Shown here: in pieces, positions 35,013 to 44,454 of the stretch
Position numbering within the stretch: the first letter of the stretch is position 1
Layout: each line of letters opens with the position of its first letter
Assembly: GCA_041860225.1 (NCBI GenBank)
Contig: CP151794.1
Location: 1,054,001-1,118,000, forward strand
Direction of reading: 5' to 3'
Source of the DNA: Magnimaribacter mokuoloeensis
Lineage (GTDB): Bacteria; Pseudomonadota; Gammaproteobacteria; Magnimaribacterales; Magnimaribacteraceae
DNA: 64,000 nt
The notes under the pieces: generated by a model
The model's database searches: none
Seen by the model: only the letters and a program-made list of their open reading frames with translations
Told to the model about the DNA's origin: nothing
Made by a program: the position numbers and the translations under genes

Positions 35013-37064
35013 ATGACTAAAAAAATTTTTATTTCTACGCTTTTAACAGGTTTGCTATCAGGCAATTTACTTTCCGAAAGTGTAGAAGAGATAATCGTAT
35101 TAGAAAAAAAGCTATCTAGCTTAAATGGTTGGTCTAATAATCAATCTATAACCACTATCAGCGAAAAAGAACTAGAAGATCTTGATGCGCAACACCCTAA
35201 ACAGATATTCAGAAGATCACCAGGTGTATGGATAAGCAGGGGATCTGGTCAAGAACACCTTACCGCTATGCGATCTCCTGTTTTGACTGGTCCAGGTGCT
35301 TGCGGTTCTTTTTTGATTCTTGAAGATGGACTTCCAGTACGACCGACTGGTTTTTGTAATGTAAATGGATTGTTTGAAACCTCTTATGAAATTTCTTCAG
35401 GAGTTGAAACAATTACTGGTCCTGCAAGCGCCAGATATGGCGCAAATGCAATGCATGGAGTTATTAATATCCTATCAAAACCAATAGATTCATTAAATAA
35501 GTTCTCTACAAATATAGGTCCTAATAATTACAAGAATTACAAGCTAAGGGCAGGAAACCAAGAAGACTGGAGTATAGATGGATTCTTCGCAAACAACGAT
35601 GGATTTAGAGATCAATCTGGTTATGATCAGCAAAAGATCAAGATCCAATCAAGATTTTCTCTGTCCTCTTGGAATGCTCTATTAAATGCGTCATTAACTA
35701 ATCTTAATCAAGAAACAGCAGGATATGTAAACGGACTTAACTCATATAAAGATGAAAGCTTTAGTAAACAAAATTTCAATCCTGAAGCATATAGAGATGC
35801 TAATTCTCAAAGAGTGTCTTTAAGGCTAACTAAAGAAAATGATAATAACTTAGATTCGATTACTCCTTATATCAGAAGCAATGACATGAAGTTTTTCCAA
35901 CACTTCCTTCCTGGGACTCCTCTTGAAGAAAATAATCACAAAAGTATTGGAATTATTTTTCAAAGAATATCTGAATATGAAGCCTTTAACCTTGTAAGAG
36001 GTCTTCAAATTGACGTAGCAAAAGCCGAATTAACGGAAACACAGAAGGATGCTCTGACCACTAGTTCAGCCTTTAACAATGCAACTAGACCTAAAGGTAA
36101 ACACTACGACTATGAAGTTGATTCTGTTGTCTATGCCCTCTTCACTGGCGTAGAAGATTACAGGATTAATAGAGATTTAAATTTCTTTGCCGATGCAAGA
36201 GCTGAGTTTATTAAATATGACTACACTAACAGGATGATTAGTGGTAACACCAGAGAGGATGGATCCAAATGTGGGTTTGGAGGGTGTTATTACAATAGAC
36301 CATCTGATAGATCGGATGATTTTAATGAGATCAGCGCAAGATTCGGTGTATCAACCACCTTTGAAGAGCTTAATTATTTTGCTCAAATCAGCCTTGGTTT
36401 TAGACCTCCTCAAATAAATGAAGCTTACAGACTTCAAAAGAAACAAAATGTCACTGACCTAGATTCTGAAACTCTAACTATGATTGAAATAGGCAGCAGA
36501 TTTGACATAGATACAGTTAACGGAAGCGTTAGCCTCTATAAAAGTATGAAAAAGAATTCTATCTTTAGGGATGCTGAAAATTTCATCGTCGATAACGGAA
36601 AAACTGACCATGAAGGAATTGAACTAAGCCTAAATTGGCTAATTAGTTCAAATAATACGGTAAGCTCAAATATAACTTATGGTGATCATAAATACGACTT
36701 TGAAACCGACACTTCGATGAGAGAAAAAATAAGAATCGGAAATAAGATAGATACTTCTCCTAAACTCATGGCAAACCTTATATGGGATCTTAATCTACGA
36801 AATGATAGCTCTATATCTTTTGAGATTGAACATATGAGCTCTTACTATACAGATGCTGCTAATCTCCACGAGTACGAAGGCCATACACTTTATCATGCAA
36901 GATTTAATAAAAATTTATCTACTTCTATGAAAGGTTTTCTAAGAGTAGACAATATATTTGATAAAGCTTATGCAGAACGAGCTGATTTTAATGCTTTTGG
37001 TGGAGATAGATATTTTCCTGGGTTACCCAGAGAATTTTATGTCGGTATAGAATATACTTTCTAG
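35013..37064 (+). CDS. TonB-dependent outer-membrane receptor
   Basis: 683-residue outer-membrane uptake protein. A signal peptide (about 1-21, ending LLSES) is followed by a TonB-box-like EEIIVLEKKL (25-34), the plug domain (about 40-155; GPASARYGANAMHGVINILSK) and a beta-barrel ending in the outer-membrane signature EFYVGIEYTF with terminal Phe. The plug holds GACGSFLILEDGLPVRPTGFC with a Cys pair that may form a disulphide; a second pair lies in KCGFGGC near residue 415. The ligand (siderophore, vitamin or organic substrate) cannot be told. No ExbBD-TonB genes are adjacent. Confidence 0.92.
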   Translation: MTKKIFISTLLTGLLSGNLLSESVEEIIVLEKKLSSLNGWSNNQSITTISEKELEDLDAQHPKQIFRRSPGVWISRGSGQEHLTAMRSPVLTGPGACGSFLILEDGLPVRPTGFCNVNGLFETSYEISSGVETITGPASARYGANAMHGVINILSKPIDSLNKFSTNIGPNNYKNYKLRAGNQEDWSIDGFFANNDGFRDQSGYDQQKIKIQSRFSLSSWNALLNASLTNLNQETAGYVNGLNSYKDESFSKQNFNPEAYRDANSQRVSLRLTKENDNNLDSITPYIRSNDMKFFQHFLPGTPLEENNHKSIGIIFQRISEYEAFNLVRGLQIDVAKAELTETQKDALTTSSAFNNATRPKGKHYDYEVDSVVYALFTGVEDYRINRDLNFFADARAEFIKYDYTNRMISGNTREDGSKCGFGGCYYNRPSDRSDDFNEISARFGVSTTFEELNYFAQISLGFRPPQINEAYRLQKKQNVTDLDSETLTMIEIGSRFDIDTVNGSVSLYKSMKKNSIFRDAENFIVDNGKTDHEGIELSLNWLISSNNTVSSNITYGDHKYDFETDTSMREKIRIGNKIDTSPKLMANLIWDLNLRNDSSISFEIEHMSSYYTDAANLHEYEGHTLYHARFNKNLSTSMKGFLRVDNIFDKAYAERADFNAFGGDRYFPGLPREFYVGIEYTF

Positions 37065-37074
37065 TTATATATAA

Positions 37075-37305
37075 ATGAATAAGAAAGTAGAAATAAATTT
37101 TGAAAAAGCTCTTGAGGAACTTGAGTCTATAGTTGAAGATTTAGAATCTGGAGATTTAAGTTTAGAAAATTCACTCAAATCTTTTGAAAAAGGAATAAAG
37201 TTGGCGAGACAATGCCAAGACAAATTATCTCAAGCTGAACTACAGGTCCAAAAATTGATTGAAGAAGATGGAGAACTCAAAACTACTCCATTAAAAGATG
37301 TCTGA
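37075..37305 (+). CDS. xseB: Exodeoxyribonuclease VII small subunit
   Basis: 76-residue XseB: FEKALEELESIVEDLESGDLSLENSLKSFEKGIKLARQCQ-type two-helix core (about 8-47) is characteristic. It binds XseA to form exonuclease VII, which degrades single-stranded DNA. It overlaps ispA by 8 bases; xseB-ispA-dxs is a conserved gammaproteobacterial order. xseA is not in the window. Confidence 0.94.
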   Translation: MNKKVEINFEKALEELESIVEDLESGDLSLENSLKSFEKGIKLARQCQDKLSQAELQVQKLIEEDGELKTTPLKDV

Positions 37306-38167
37306 ATTTGAAAGCCTTCTGGGATCCTATCAAAAAAGAATCAACCAAACGCTAGAAGGGTTACTACCTTCTGATGATTCAATATTAAGTGAAGCCATGC
37401 GCTATTCAGTATTGAATGGCGGAAAGAGGCTCAGACCTATCCTGGTTTATTTATCAAGTGAGCTTGGTGAAGCGAACCATGATTCTATAGATACATTAGC
37501 TGGCTCTATTGAACTTATTCACTGTTATTCACTTATTCATGACGATTTGCCATCAATGGATGATGATGATTTAAGAAGAGGTAATCCAACTACACATAAA
37601 AAATTTGATGAAGCCACTGCTATACTTGCTGGAGATGCTCTTCAACCATTAGCCTTTGAATTAATATCTAATCTAGATACTTCAGATTCCAATAAAATTA
37701 CTATAGTCAATTGCCTAGCCAATGCATGCGGTTATTCAGGTATGGTAGGTGGTCAAATAAAAGACATTCATTCTAAAGAGATAAATACAGTTCAAAACCT
37801 AGATATTATGCACTCACAAAAGACGGGTAGATTGATCCAAGCCTCCCTAGAAACCTCCGCTATATTATCGGGGCTTGATCAAAAAGATATTGAAGCACTT
37901 AATAAATATGGCGAAAAAATAGGCTTAGCGTTTCAAATTCAAGACGATATTATCGATATAGAATCACCCTCTTCAATCAGCGGCAAAGATCAAGGCTCTG
38001 ACATCAATCAGAATAAAATTACCTATCCATCTATTGTGGGACTTGAAGAATCAAGGACTAGAGCTAGAGAACTTGCATCTGAAGCTAAAGAAATACTTCA
38101 TCTTTCACATAAAAATGCAGATAATCTTCATAAACTAGCTGATTACATTGTTCAAAGAAAAACCTAA
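37298..38167 (+). CDS. ispA: Farnesyl diphosphate synthase (geranyltranstransferase)
   Basis: Condenses isopentenyl diphosphate with dimethylallyl and geranyl diphosphates to farnesyl diphosphate, precursor of quinones and undecaprenyl carriers. 289 residues with the first Asp-rich motif in HDDLPSMDDDDLRRG, GGKRLRPIL near the start, and the second motif FQIQDDIID. It is coupled to xseB by overlap and followed 3 bases later by dxs. Confidence 0.95.
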   Translation: MSEFESLLGSYQKRINQTLEGLLPSDDSILSEAMRYSVLNGGKRLRPILVYLSSELGEANHDSIDTLAGSIELIHCYSLIHDDLPSMDDDDLRRGNPTTHKKFDEATAILAGDALQPLAFELISNLDTSDSNKITIVNCLANACGYSGMVGGQIKDIHSKEINTVQNLDIMHSQKTGRLIQASLETSAILSGLDQKDIEALNKYGEKIGLAFQIQDDIIDIESPSSISGKDQGSDINQNKITYPSIVGLEESRTRARELASEAKEILHLSHKNADNLHKLADYIVQRKT

Positions 38168-38170
38168 ACT

Positions 38171-40066
38171 GTGAAAATCTTCGATTCTATTCCTATTGAT
38201 GAGCCATCTACTGAGCTACTTCAAGATATTAATTCTCCGAAAGATCTTAGAAAACTTGATCAATCTCAAATTCCAAAATTAGCAGATGAGCTGAGGGAAT
38301 TTCTTCTCTATACAGTAGGAAAAACCGGTGGACATTTTGGTGCCGGACTTGGTGTAATTGAATTAACTTTAGCTCTTCATTATAAATTTGATACTCCAAA
38401 AGACCGGATAGTCTGGGACGTAGGGCATCAAACATATCCCCATAAAATTTTGACTGGTAGAAAAGATGCAATGCAAAGCATGAGACAAAGTAATGGACTT
38501 GCCCCCTTTCCAGTTAGATCAGAGAGTCAATATGACACCTTTGGAGTTGGGCACTCCAGCACGTCTATTAGCGCTGCTCTTGGAATGATCACGGCAGCTG
38601 AAAAAAAACAAGAAGATAGACATGTTACGGCTGTCATAGGTGACGGAGCTATGACTGCAGGAATGGCCTATGAAGCTCTTGCGCATGCAGGATCAATCGA
38701 TAAGAATCTTTTAGTTATCTTGAATGATAATCAGATGTCTATTTCTGAAAATATTGGCGGTCTAAGAAATTATCTTGCTCGAATTTGGGCAAGTAAGACT
38801 TACAACAGGATTAGAGAGAGCGGGAAAAGCGTACTTACATATTTGCCAGGAGCAAAAGAGTTTGTACGAAAAGCAGAAATTCATGCAAAAGGTATGGTGG
38901 CTCCAGGTTCATTATTTGAAGAATTGGGTTTTGAATACTTTGGTCCCGTAGATGGGCATGATACTAATAATCTAATCAATATCTTGGAAAATATAAAACT
39001 TATCCATGGTCCTAAGTTTCTTCATGTAATAACTACTAAAGGAAAGGGATTCGCTCCTGCTGAGGAAGATCCTGTAGGTTTTCATGCAATTAATAAAATA
39101 AAACAAGAAGATCTACCTTCTCATAATAAAACAAAGCCTAAGACTCCCTCTTTCTCTGAGATATTTGGTAACTGGCTATCTTATAAAGCCTCTAAAGACG
39201 AAAGATTGGTTGCTATTACACCTGCCATGGGAGAAGGGTCAGGAATGATAGAGTTTTCAAAAGAATTTCCTGATCGTTATTATGATGTAGCTATTGCTGA
39301 GCAACATAGTGTAAGTTTTGCTGCAGGATTAGCCTGTGAAGGTATGAAGCCTGTTGTTGCAATCTATAGTACTTTTTTACAAAGAGCCTATGATCAACTA
39401 ATACATGATGTAGCACTTCAGGAGCTTGATGTTCTTTTTGCATTAGATAGAGCAGGATTGGTTGGTTTAGATGGAGCAACACATCAAGGTGCATTCGATT
39501 TATCGTTTATTAGATGCATTCCAAATATGATAATTATGGCTCCTTCAGATGAAGATATTGCCTGGAAGATGCTAAATACTGGGTTTGAACATGAAGGTCC
39601 TGTCGCGATAAGGTACCCCAGAGGCACGGGTAGAGGTGTGCCTGTGAAAAGAACTGAAGATAAAATTGCCATTGGAAAGAGTCGCAATATCTTAGATTCA
39701 AATGAAAATGAAATTATTATTTTATCTTTTGGAAGTCTATTGGAATCAGCAATTCATGCAGGAGAGAAATTAAATGCCAGAGTTGTGGATATGCAATTTG
39801 TAAAACCAATTGATCATGAATTGATCCAAGATATAAGTGATAACTATAAGTTAATAGTTACACTTGAAGACAATGTTGTAGCTGGAGGCGCTGGATCAGC
39901 CGTGAATGAATTACTTATAAAGCTAGATTCAAAAGCTAGAATATTGAATCTTGGGTTACCCGATGAATTTATTGAACACGGAGACCAAGAACAACAAAAG
40001 GTTTTAAATGGATTAGATGGTGAAGGTGTAGAGAAATCTATAAGACAAAAGCTGAATCTAATCTGA
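38171..40066 (+). CDS. dxs: 1-deoxy-D-xylulose-5-phosphate synthase
   Basis: Thiamine-diphosphate enzyme condensing pyruvate and glyceraldehyde-3-phosphate, first step of the MEP isoprenoid pathway. 631 residues. Seen: DVGHQTYPHKILTGR, the TPP motif GDGAMTAGMAYEALAHAG to NDNQMSIS, the catalytic Glu in AIAEQHSVSFAAG, and DRAGLVGLDGATHQGAFD. The start is GTG at 38171, fitted to family length. The 3' end overlaps the convergent ribA gene by 9 bases. Confidence 0.96.
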   Translation: MKIFDSIPIDEPSTELLQDINSPKDLRKLDQSQIPKLADELREFLLYTVGKTGGHFGAGLGVIELTLALHYKFDTPKDRIVWDVGHQTYPHKILTGRKDAMQSMRQSNGLAPFPVRSESQYDTFGVGHSSTSISAALGMITAAEKKQEDRHVTAVIGDGAMTAGMAYEALAHAGSIDKNLLVILNDNQMSISENIGGLRNYLARIWASKTYNRIRESGKSVLTYLPGAKEFVRKAEIHAKGMVAPGSLFEELGFEYFGPVDGHDTNNLINILENIKLIHGPKFLHVITTKGKGFAPAEEDPVGFHAINKIKQEDLPSHNKTKPKTPSFSEIFGNWLSYKASKDERLVAITPAMGEGSGMIEFSKEFPDRYYDVAIAEQHSVSFAAGLACEGMKPVVAIYSTFLQRAYDQLIHDVALQELDVLFALDRAGLVGLDGATHQGAFDLSFIRCIPNMIIMAPSDEDIAWKMLNTGFEHEGPVAIRYPRGTGRGVPVKRTEDKIAIGKSRNILDSNENEIIILSFGSLLESAIHAGEKLNARVVDMQFVKPIDHELIQDISDNYKLIVTLEDNVVAGGAGSAVNELLIKLDSKARILNLGLPDEFIEHGDQEQQKVLNGLDGEGVEKSIRQKLNLI

Positions 40067-40648
40067 GGGCCCAATCATGTGTCCCAACTTATCAGCCTTC
40101 ACTTTTAAATAATCTTGGTTGTGTTTGTTAGGCTCAATTGCAATAGAAACTCTCTCTGTTACTTTTATATCAACATCCTCTAACCCTTTTATCTTTCTAG
40201 GGTTATTGGTCATTAACCTTACAGAAGAAATATTTACTGCAGACAATATTTCTTTACAGTAAGAATAATCTCTCTCGTCAGCAGCAAATCCCAGTGCCTC
40301 ATTGGCCTCAACGGTATTCATCCCTTTGTCTTGGAGCTCGTAAGCTCGTATCTTGTTCACAAGGCCAATGCCCCTTCCTTCTTGTGCCATATAAATAATC
40401 ATGCCGACACCCTCTTCAGATATTCTTTGGAGTGCCATGGCTAATTGGGATCCGCAGTCACACTTAAGACTGTATAGCGTATCTCCAGTTAGACATTGAG
40501 AGTGTATGCGAAGAAGGGAATCATTTTGTAATTCTCCCATGTACAAAAGTAAATGTTCTTCATTAAGTTTTTTGTCTTCGAAGGCTATTACCTTGAACTC
40601 GCCCCAATGTGTAGGTAGCTTAGCTTCTGCGATTTTTTGGATTGTCAT
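40058..40648 (-). CDS. ribA: GTP cyclohydrolase II
   Basis: First step of riboflavin synthesis from GTP. 196 residues, equal to E. coli RibA. The zinc cysteines are in CLTGDTLYSLKCDCG, the catalytic Arg in AQEGRGIGLVNKIRAYELQD, and the C-terminal RLMTNNPRKIKGLE matches. It is separate from the ribD-ribBA-ribH operon at 58-61 kb, whose fused cyclohydrolase-like domain lacks the zinc cysteines, so this gene is the likely sole source of the activity. Confidence 0.96.
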   Translation of the reverse strand: MTIQKIAEAKLPTHWGEFKVIAFEDKKLNEEHLLLYMGELQNDSLLRIHSQCLTGDTLYSLKCDCGSQLAMALQRISEEGVGMIIYMAQEGRGIGLVNKIRAYELQDKGMNTVEANEALGFAADERDYSYCKEILSAVNISSVRLMTNNPRKIKGLEDVDIKVTERVSIAIEPNKHNQDYLKVKADKLGHMIGPSD

Positions 40649-40687
40649 GGTTTTAAGGTTGAGTATTCTACTTCAGAAATGAAAATT

Positions 40688-41164
40688 TCAAATTAAAAAT
40701 ATCGATAAAAAAGTAACCAAAATAGCAGCTAAAAGACCGGCCAAAACATCATCTATCATTACATAAAATGCTCCAGTCTTTTTATCAAGAAATTTAATTC
40801 CAAAAGGCTTCCAGATATCAAAGAGTCTAAAAGAGATAAAAGATATGAGTAGCCATTTTAAAGAATGGTCAATTAATGCAAGCGGGATACAGGCTATCCA
40901 CATTCCTACAAACTCATCCCAGACAAAACTACCAGGATCATGATCTTCTCCAACTGTTCTGGGATAAATAAAAAGTCCAATGAAAAAGGAAATTAATATA
41001 AAAATGATGAAAAATATATGCTGTTTGAAAGTATCTATATTTTCATAAAAAAGGAAATAATAGATTAACAAAGCTAAGAAACTTCCTACAGTGCCGGGTG
41101 CTACAGGTGATAAGCCTGAACCGAATCCATTTGATAACCATGATAGGGGATTTTTTAAATTCAT
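40688..41164 (-). CDS. pgpA: Phosphatidylglycerophosphatase A
   Basis: Membrane phosphatase making phosphatidylglycerol from the product of PgsA. 158 residues with GSGLSPVAPGTVGSF at the start, VWDEFVGMWIA and FDIWKPFGIKFLDKKTGAFYVMIDD-type segments carrying conserved acidic residues, and about four helices. It starts one base after thiL; thiL-pgpA is a common pair. Confidence 0.94.
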   Translation of the reverse strand: MNLKNPLSWLSNGFGSGLSPVAPGTVGSFLALLIYYFLFYENIDTFKQHIFFIIFILISFFIGLFIYPRTVGEDHDPGSFVWDEFVGMWIACIPLALIDHSLKWLLISFISFRLFDIWKPFGIKFLDKKTGAFYVMIDDVLAGLLAAILVTFLSIFLI

Positions 41165-41165
41165 A

Positions 41166-42092
41166 CTAAAAGTGCTTGTAACCTGAGGCAGGATTCATAG
41201 GTTTCAGATCCTTGTCATACAAAATAAATTCTCTCGAAGAAGTGATTCTACCAATCTCGGTCAGAGGAATATTTAAAGTCTTAGAAAGTTTAATTATTTG
41301 ATCTAACTTATCTTCATCAGCAGTAAAGCATAATTCGTAATCATCTCCAGAATTAATTAATTCTAGAGTTTTATTATTCTTTGATGTTGGAATCTTTTCG
41401 AAATAAATCTCCGCTCCGACTCCACTAGCGTTACAAATCAATTCTAGATCTTGGATGAGACCATCTGAAATATCAATAGCAGCAGTAGCTAGGTCTATTA
41501 AGCCTAAACCAAGGTCAATACGTGCTTTGGGATATAGATAAGAATTAACATTTTTTTCTGATTTCGGATCATTCTGGAGTTGAATTAGACCCAAATAAGC
41601 ATCACCGATTACTCCACTAACAAAAATTAGTTGATCCGCTTTAGCTTTAGATCTTAAGAGGGATTTCCCCTTATCTACCTCTCCCATAACCTGGACAGAA
41701 ATAGTAAGAGAGCCTTTTGTAGTATCACCTCCTATCAATGGAATTCTATATTCTTCTGAAAACTTCTTTAGACCACTAGAATATCCTTGGAGCCAATCTT
41801 CATCTAATTCAGGTAATGTAATAGCTATTGAATACCATTGGGGTCTTGCACCACATGCAGCTAAATCACTTAAAGCAACCACACATGATCTGTAGGCTAT
41901 ATCCTCTGCATTCATAGTTGTTAAAAAGTGTACGCCCTCTATGGAGGTATCTATTGAATTGACTTGTTGAGTGTTGCTATTTGTCGATACAAAAGAGGCA
42001 TCGTCACCGATTGGGACTTCTACACTGTGCTCGGCCAGAAAGGCCGAGCCAATGTCAGAAAAGTATTTTTGAATTAATAAATGCTCGTCCAA
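41166..42092 (-). CDS. thiL: Thiamine-monophosphate kinase
   Basis: Phosphorylates thiamine monophosphate to the active cofactor, which Dxs in this window uses. 308 residues; PIGDDASFV and SIDTSIEGVHF near the N-terminus, GGDTTKGSLTIS, and AAIDISDGLIQDL are ThiL/PurM-superfamily signatures with Mg-binding Asp residues. Followed directly by pgpA. In many relatives it lies after nusB; here the two are separated. Confidence 0.94.
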   Translation of the reverse strand: MDEHLLIQKYFSDIGSAFLAEHSVEVPIGDDASFVSTNSNTQQVNSIDTSIEGVHFLTTMNAEDIAYRSCVVALSDLAACGARPQWYSIAITLPELDEDWLQGYSSGLKKFSEEYRIPLIGGDTTKGSLTISVQVMGEVDKGKSLLRSKAKADQLIFVSGVIGDAYLGLIQLQNDPKSEKNVNSYLYPKARIDLGLGLIDLATAAIDISDGLIQDLELICNASGVGAEIYFEKIPTSKNNKTLELINSGDDYELCFTADEDKLDQIIKLSKTLNIPLTEIGRITSSREFILYDKDLKPMNPASGYKHF

Positions 42093-42116
42093 GGTTAGTC
42101 CTTAGACAATAGTTTA

Positions 42117-43310
42117 TTAATCAGGGATAGACTCAAATAAGCCTGTAGCTCCCATTCCACCGCCAACGCACATAGTGACTATTCCATACTTGCCACCTCT
42201 ACGTTTCAGTTCTCTTGCTAAGTGTCCAACTTGCCTAGAACCTGTCATGCCAAATGGATGTCCTATAGCAATAGAGCCACCATTAACATTAAGTTTTTCG
42301 GTAGGTAGATTTAATTGGTCTCTGATGTATACAACCTGAGAAGCAAATGCTTCGTTGAGTTCCCATAGGTCAATATCATCAATTGTTAGTCCTGCAGAAT
42401 CGAGTAATTTGGGGATAGAGAATACTGGTCCTATTCCCATCTCGTCTGGTTGACAACCTACTGTAGTAAATCCTCTGAAATAAGCTAAAGGCTTAAGGCC
42501 CAATTCATTGGCTTTTTCTTCACTCATTATCAATGTCACTGAAGCTCCATCAGATAATTGAGAAGAATTTCCTGCAGTTACAGAACCACTCTCAGGATTA
42601 AAAACAGGATTTAAACTTGAAAGACCTTCAAGAGTTGTTTCAGGTCTATTGCAATCATCTCTATCAACAGTTACATCAACTTCTTTTTCTGCTCCAGTCT
42701 CTTTATTCTTGAGGATCATCTTAGTATCCATAGGAATAATTTCGTCATCGTATAGTCCAGCATCTTGGGCTGCTGCACATCTTTGCTGACTTGACAGAGC
42801 ATACTCATCTTGTGCTTCTCTAGAGACATTATATCGGTCTGCCACGGCTTCTGCTGTTGTGCCCATGGCGTGATAAATACCCGGAACTTCTTCAGCCAGT
42901 TTTTCGTTTACATACATATGCATATTACCCTTGCCTTGAGTAGTGCTTATAGACTCTACTCCACCAGCTATTATGCAATCATAGAAACCGCTTTGAATTT
43001 GAGTTGCCGCCATAGCTATTGAGTTTAAACCTGAAGAACAGTAACGATTAATAGTCACTCCACCAGTTTCAATAGGAAGGTTTGAAAGTACAGCAACGTT
43101 TCTAGCTATATTGTGACCTTGCGCTCCTTCTGGACTACCACAACCTAAAATGATGTCTTCAACCATAGAAGCTTCAACCTTAGGATTCCTTTCTAAAAGT
43201 GCATTTACAATATGAGCTGTCATATTGTCTGCACGAGTGTTGTTGAACCCACCACGAAAAGATTTCGCGAGACCTGTTCTTACACTATCAACAATTACTG
43301 CATTACGCAT
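42117..43310 (-). CDS. Acetyl-CoA C-acyltransferase (thiolase)
   Basis: Thiolase-family enzyme of 397 residues that either cleaves 3-ketoacyl-CoA or joins two acetyl-CoA. The nucleophilic Cys is in NRYCSSGLNSIAMAA (near residue 90), and the C-terminal His and Cys are in GGSIAIGHPFGMTG and CVGGGMGATGLFE. Strong ribosome site AAAAGGAGAATAT before the ATG. It ends the minus-strand series with oxidoreductase, acyl-CoA dehydrogenase and MBL-fold genes, so cleavage in a beta-oxidation-like route is likely. An 80-base gap separates it from the MBL gene, so it could have its own promoter. Confidence 0.9.
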   Translation of the reverse strand: MRNAVIVDSVRTGLAKSFRGGFNNTRADNMTAHIVNALLERNPKVEASMVEDIILGCGSPEGAQGHNIARNVAVLSNLPIETGGVTINRYCSSGLNSIAMAATQIQSGFYDCIIAGGVESISTTQGKGNMHMYVNEKLAEEVPGIYHAMGTTAEAVADRYNVSREAQDEYALSSQQRCAAAQDAGLYDDEIIPMDTKMILKNKETGAEKEVDVTVDRDDCNRPETTLEGLSSLNPVFNPESGSVTAGNSSQLSDGASVTLIMSEEKANELGLKPLAYFRGFTTVGCQPDEMGIGPVFSIPKLLDSAGLTIDDIDLWELNEAFASQVVYIRDQLNLPTEKLNVNGGSIAIGHPFGMTGSRQVGHLARELKRRGGKYGIVTMCVGGGMGATGLFESIPD

Positions 43311-43390
43311 ATATTCTCCTTTTTATAAAATCGGGCGTTAGATGTTAGGTTACTGAAACCCAATAAGCAAGTTAAATTAAAGCCACAAAA

Positions 43391-44449
43391 CTACATATTT
43401 GTGACAATTACCTTCTCTGAACCTACCGGTAAAATTACCAATGTTCCGTCATCAACAAGAGTCCACTCTTTACGAACTTCATTGACTCCCCTTATAAACA
43501 TAATTTCTTGAATATAATTTCTTGGCGCAGGTGTTAGATGATAAAAAACTAATTTTTTAACATTAGCCTTATTAGCTATCTCCGCAGCCTCTACTAAAGT
43601 AGTGTGATAAGTGGTTATGTCATCCAATACCGTTGCTAGCAGATCGGCACCACGACTTCTAAGAGCCTCTTCCATAACAGCTAACATATGATTAGCTTGG
43701 GCTTCGTGAAACAGGACATCAACATTCATTGAGTTATCAATGACACTTTGAGTGTATGAAGTATCTCCCGTGATTACTAATGATCTTCCTTTGTATTCAA
43801 ATTTAAACCCTAAAGCAGGTTCTATTGGTTCATGCACAACTCTAAATGCTGTTATTTTCAATTCACCATTATCAAATATCACTGGGTTGTTAAGGTCTAT
43901 TACACTTGTGTCAAAACCTGCGTATTCCAAAGGAGCTATTGCATCACCATGATGCTCATTGCGAAATGCATAATCGTGTGCATAAGCCATCTCGATTCCT
44001 TGAGTGAACTGATCAACACCCTCAGGGCCATAGACTTTTAGCTTTGAGCTACGTTCACCTACAACCCAAGCATTCTGGTGGAGACCAGGCAAGTCAGCAA
44101 TATGATCTGAATGTAAATGCGTAATTAAAACTGCCTGAATATCGCTAAAATCAATATTCCAACTTCTTAAATTTTGATTACTGCCATCACCTATATCTAC
44201 TACAAAAAGATCGTCTCCAGCAGCAACTAAAATACATGTCTCAGCCCTCCCTGGACTTGGTAGAGGCGACCTTGAACCACAAACTGCAGCGCTTAAAGCA
44301 TCCTCTTTAGGTAGATTATCACCAGCAGATCCGATGGCAGTAAATGCCGCCACCAATATTCTGTCTTGAACAGAAGGAACTTGAATGATTACCCAAGAAG
44401 CAACACCAAGAATTGATGATGCAATGACTATTCTTATTAATATTTTCAT
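43391..44449 (-). CDS. MBL-fold metallohydrolase, exported or anchored
   Basis: Metallo-beta-lactamase-fold hydrolase of 352 residues. An N-terminal hydrophobic segment (about 5-24) suggests a signal peptide or anchor. The metal motif is TTHLHSDHIADLPG-like: seen ITHLHSDHIADL with His111, His113, Asp115, His116; further metal residues in ITGDTSYT and VFYHLTPAP. Motifs resemble the RNase Z/arylsulfatase branch of the fold. The substrate is unknown; context in a catabolic series suggests an ester, sulfate ester or lactone. It lies 5 bases after the acyl-CoA dehydrogenase gene. Confidence 0.83.
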   Translation of the reverse strand: MKILIRIVIASSILGVASWVIIQVPSVQDRILVAAFTAIGSAGDNLPKEDALSAAVCGSRSPLPSPGRAETCILVAAGDDLFVVDIGDGSNQNLRSWNIDFSDIQAVLITHLHSDHIADLPGLHQNAWVVGERSSKLKVYGPEGVDQFTQGIEMAYAHDYAFRNEHHGDAIAPLEYAGFDTSVIDLNNPVIFDNGELKITAFRVVHEPIEPALGFKFEYKGRSLVITGDTSYTQSVIDNSMNVDVLFHEAQANHMLAVMEEALRSRGADLLATVLDDITTYHTTLVEAAEIANKANVKKLVFYHLTPAPRNYIQEIMFIRGVNEVRKEWTLVDDGTLVILPVGSEKVIVTNM

Positions 44450-44454
44450 AATTT

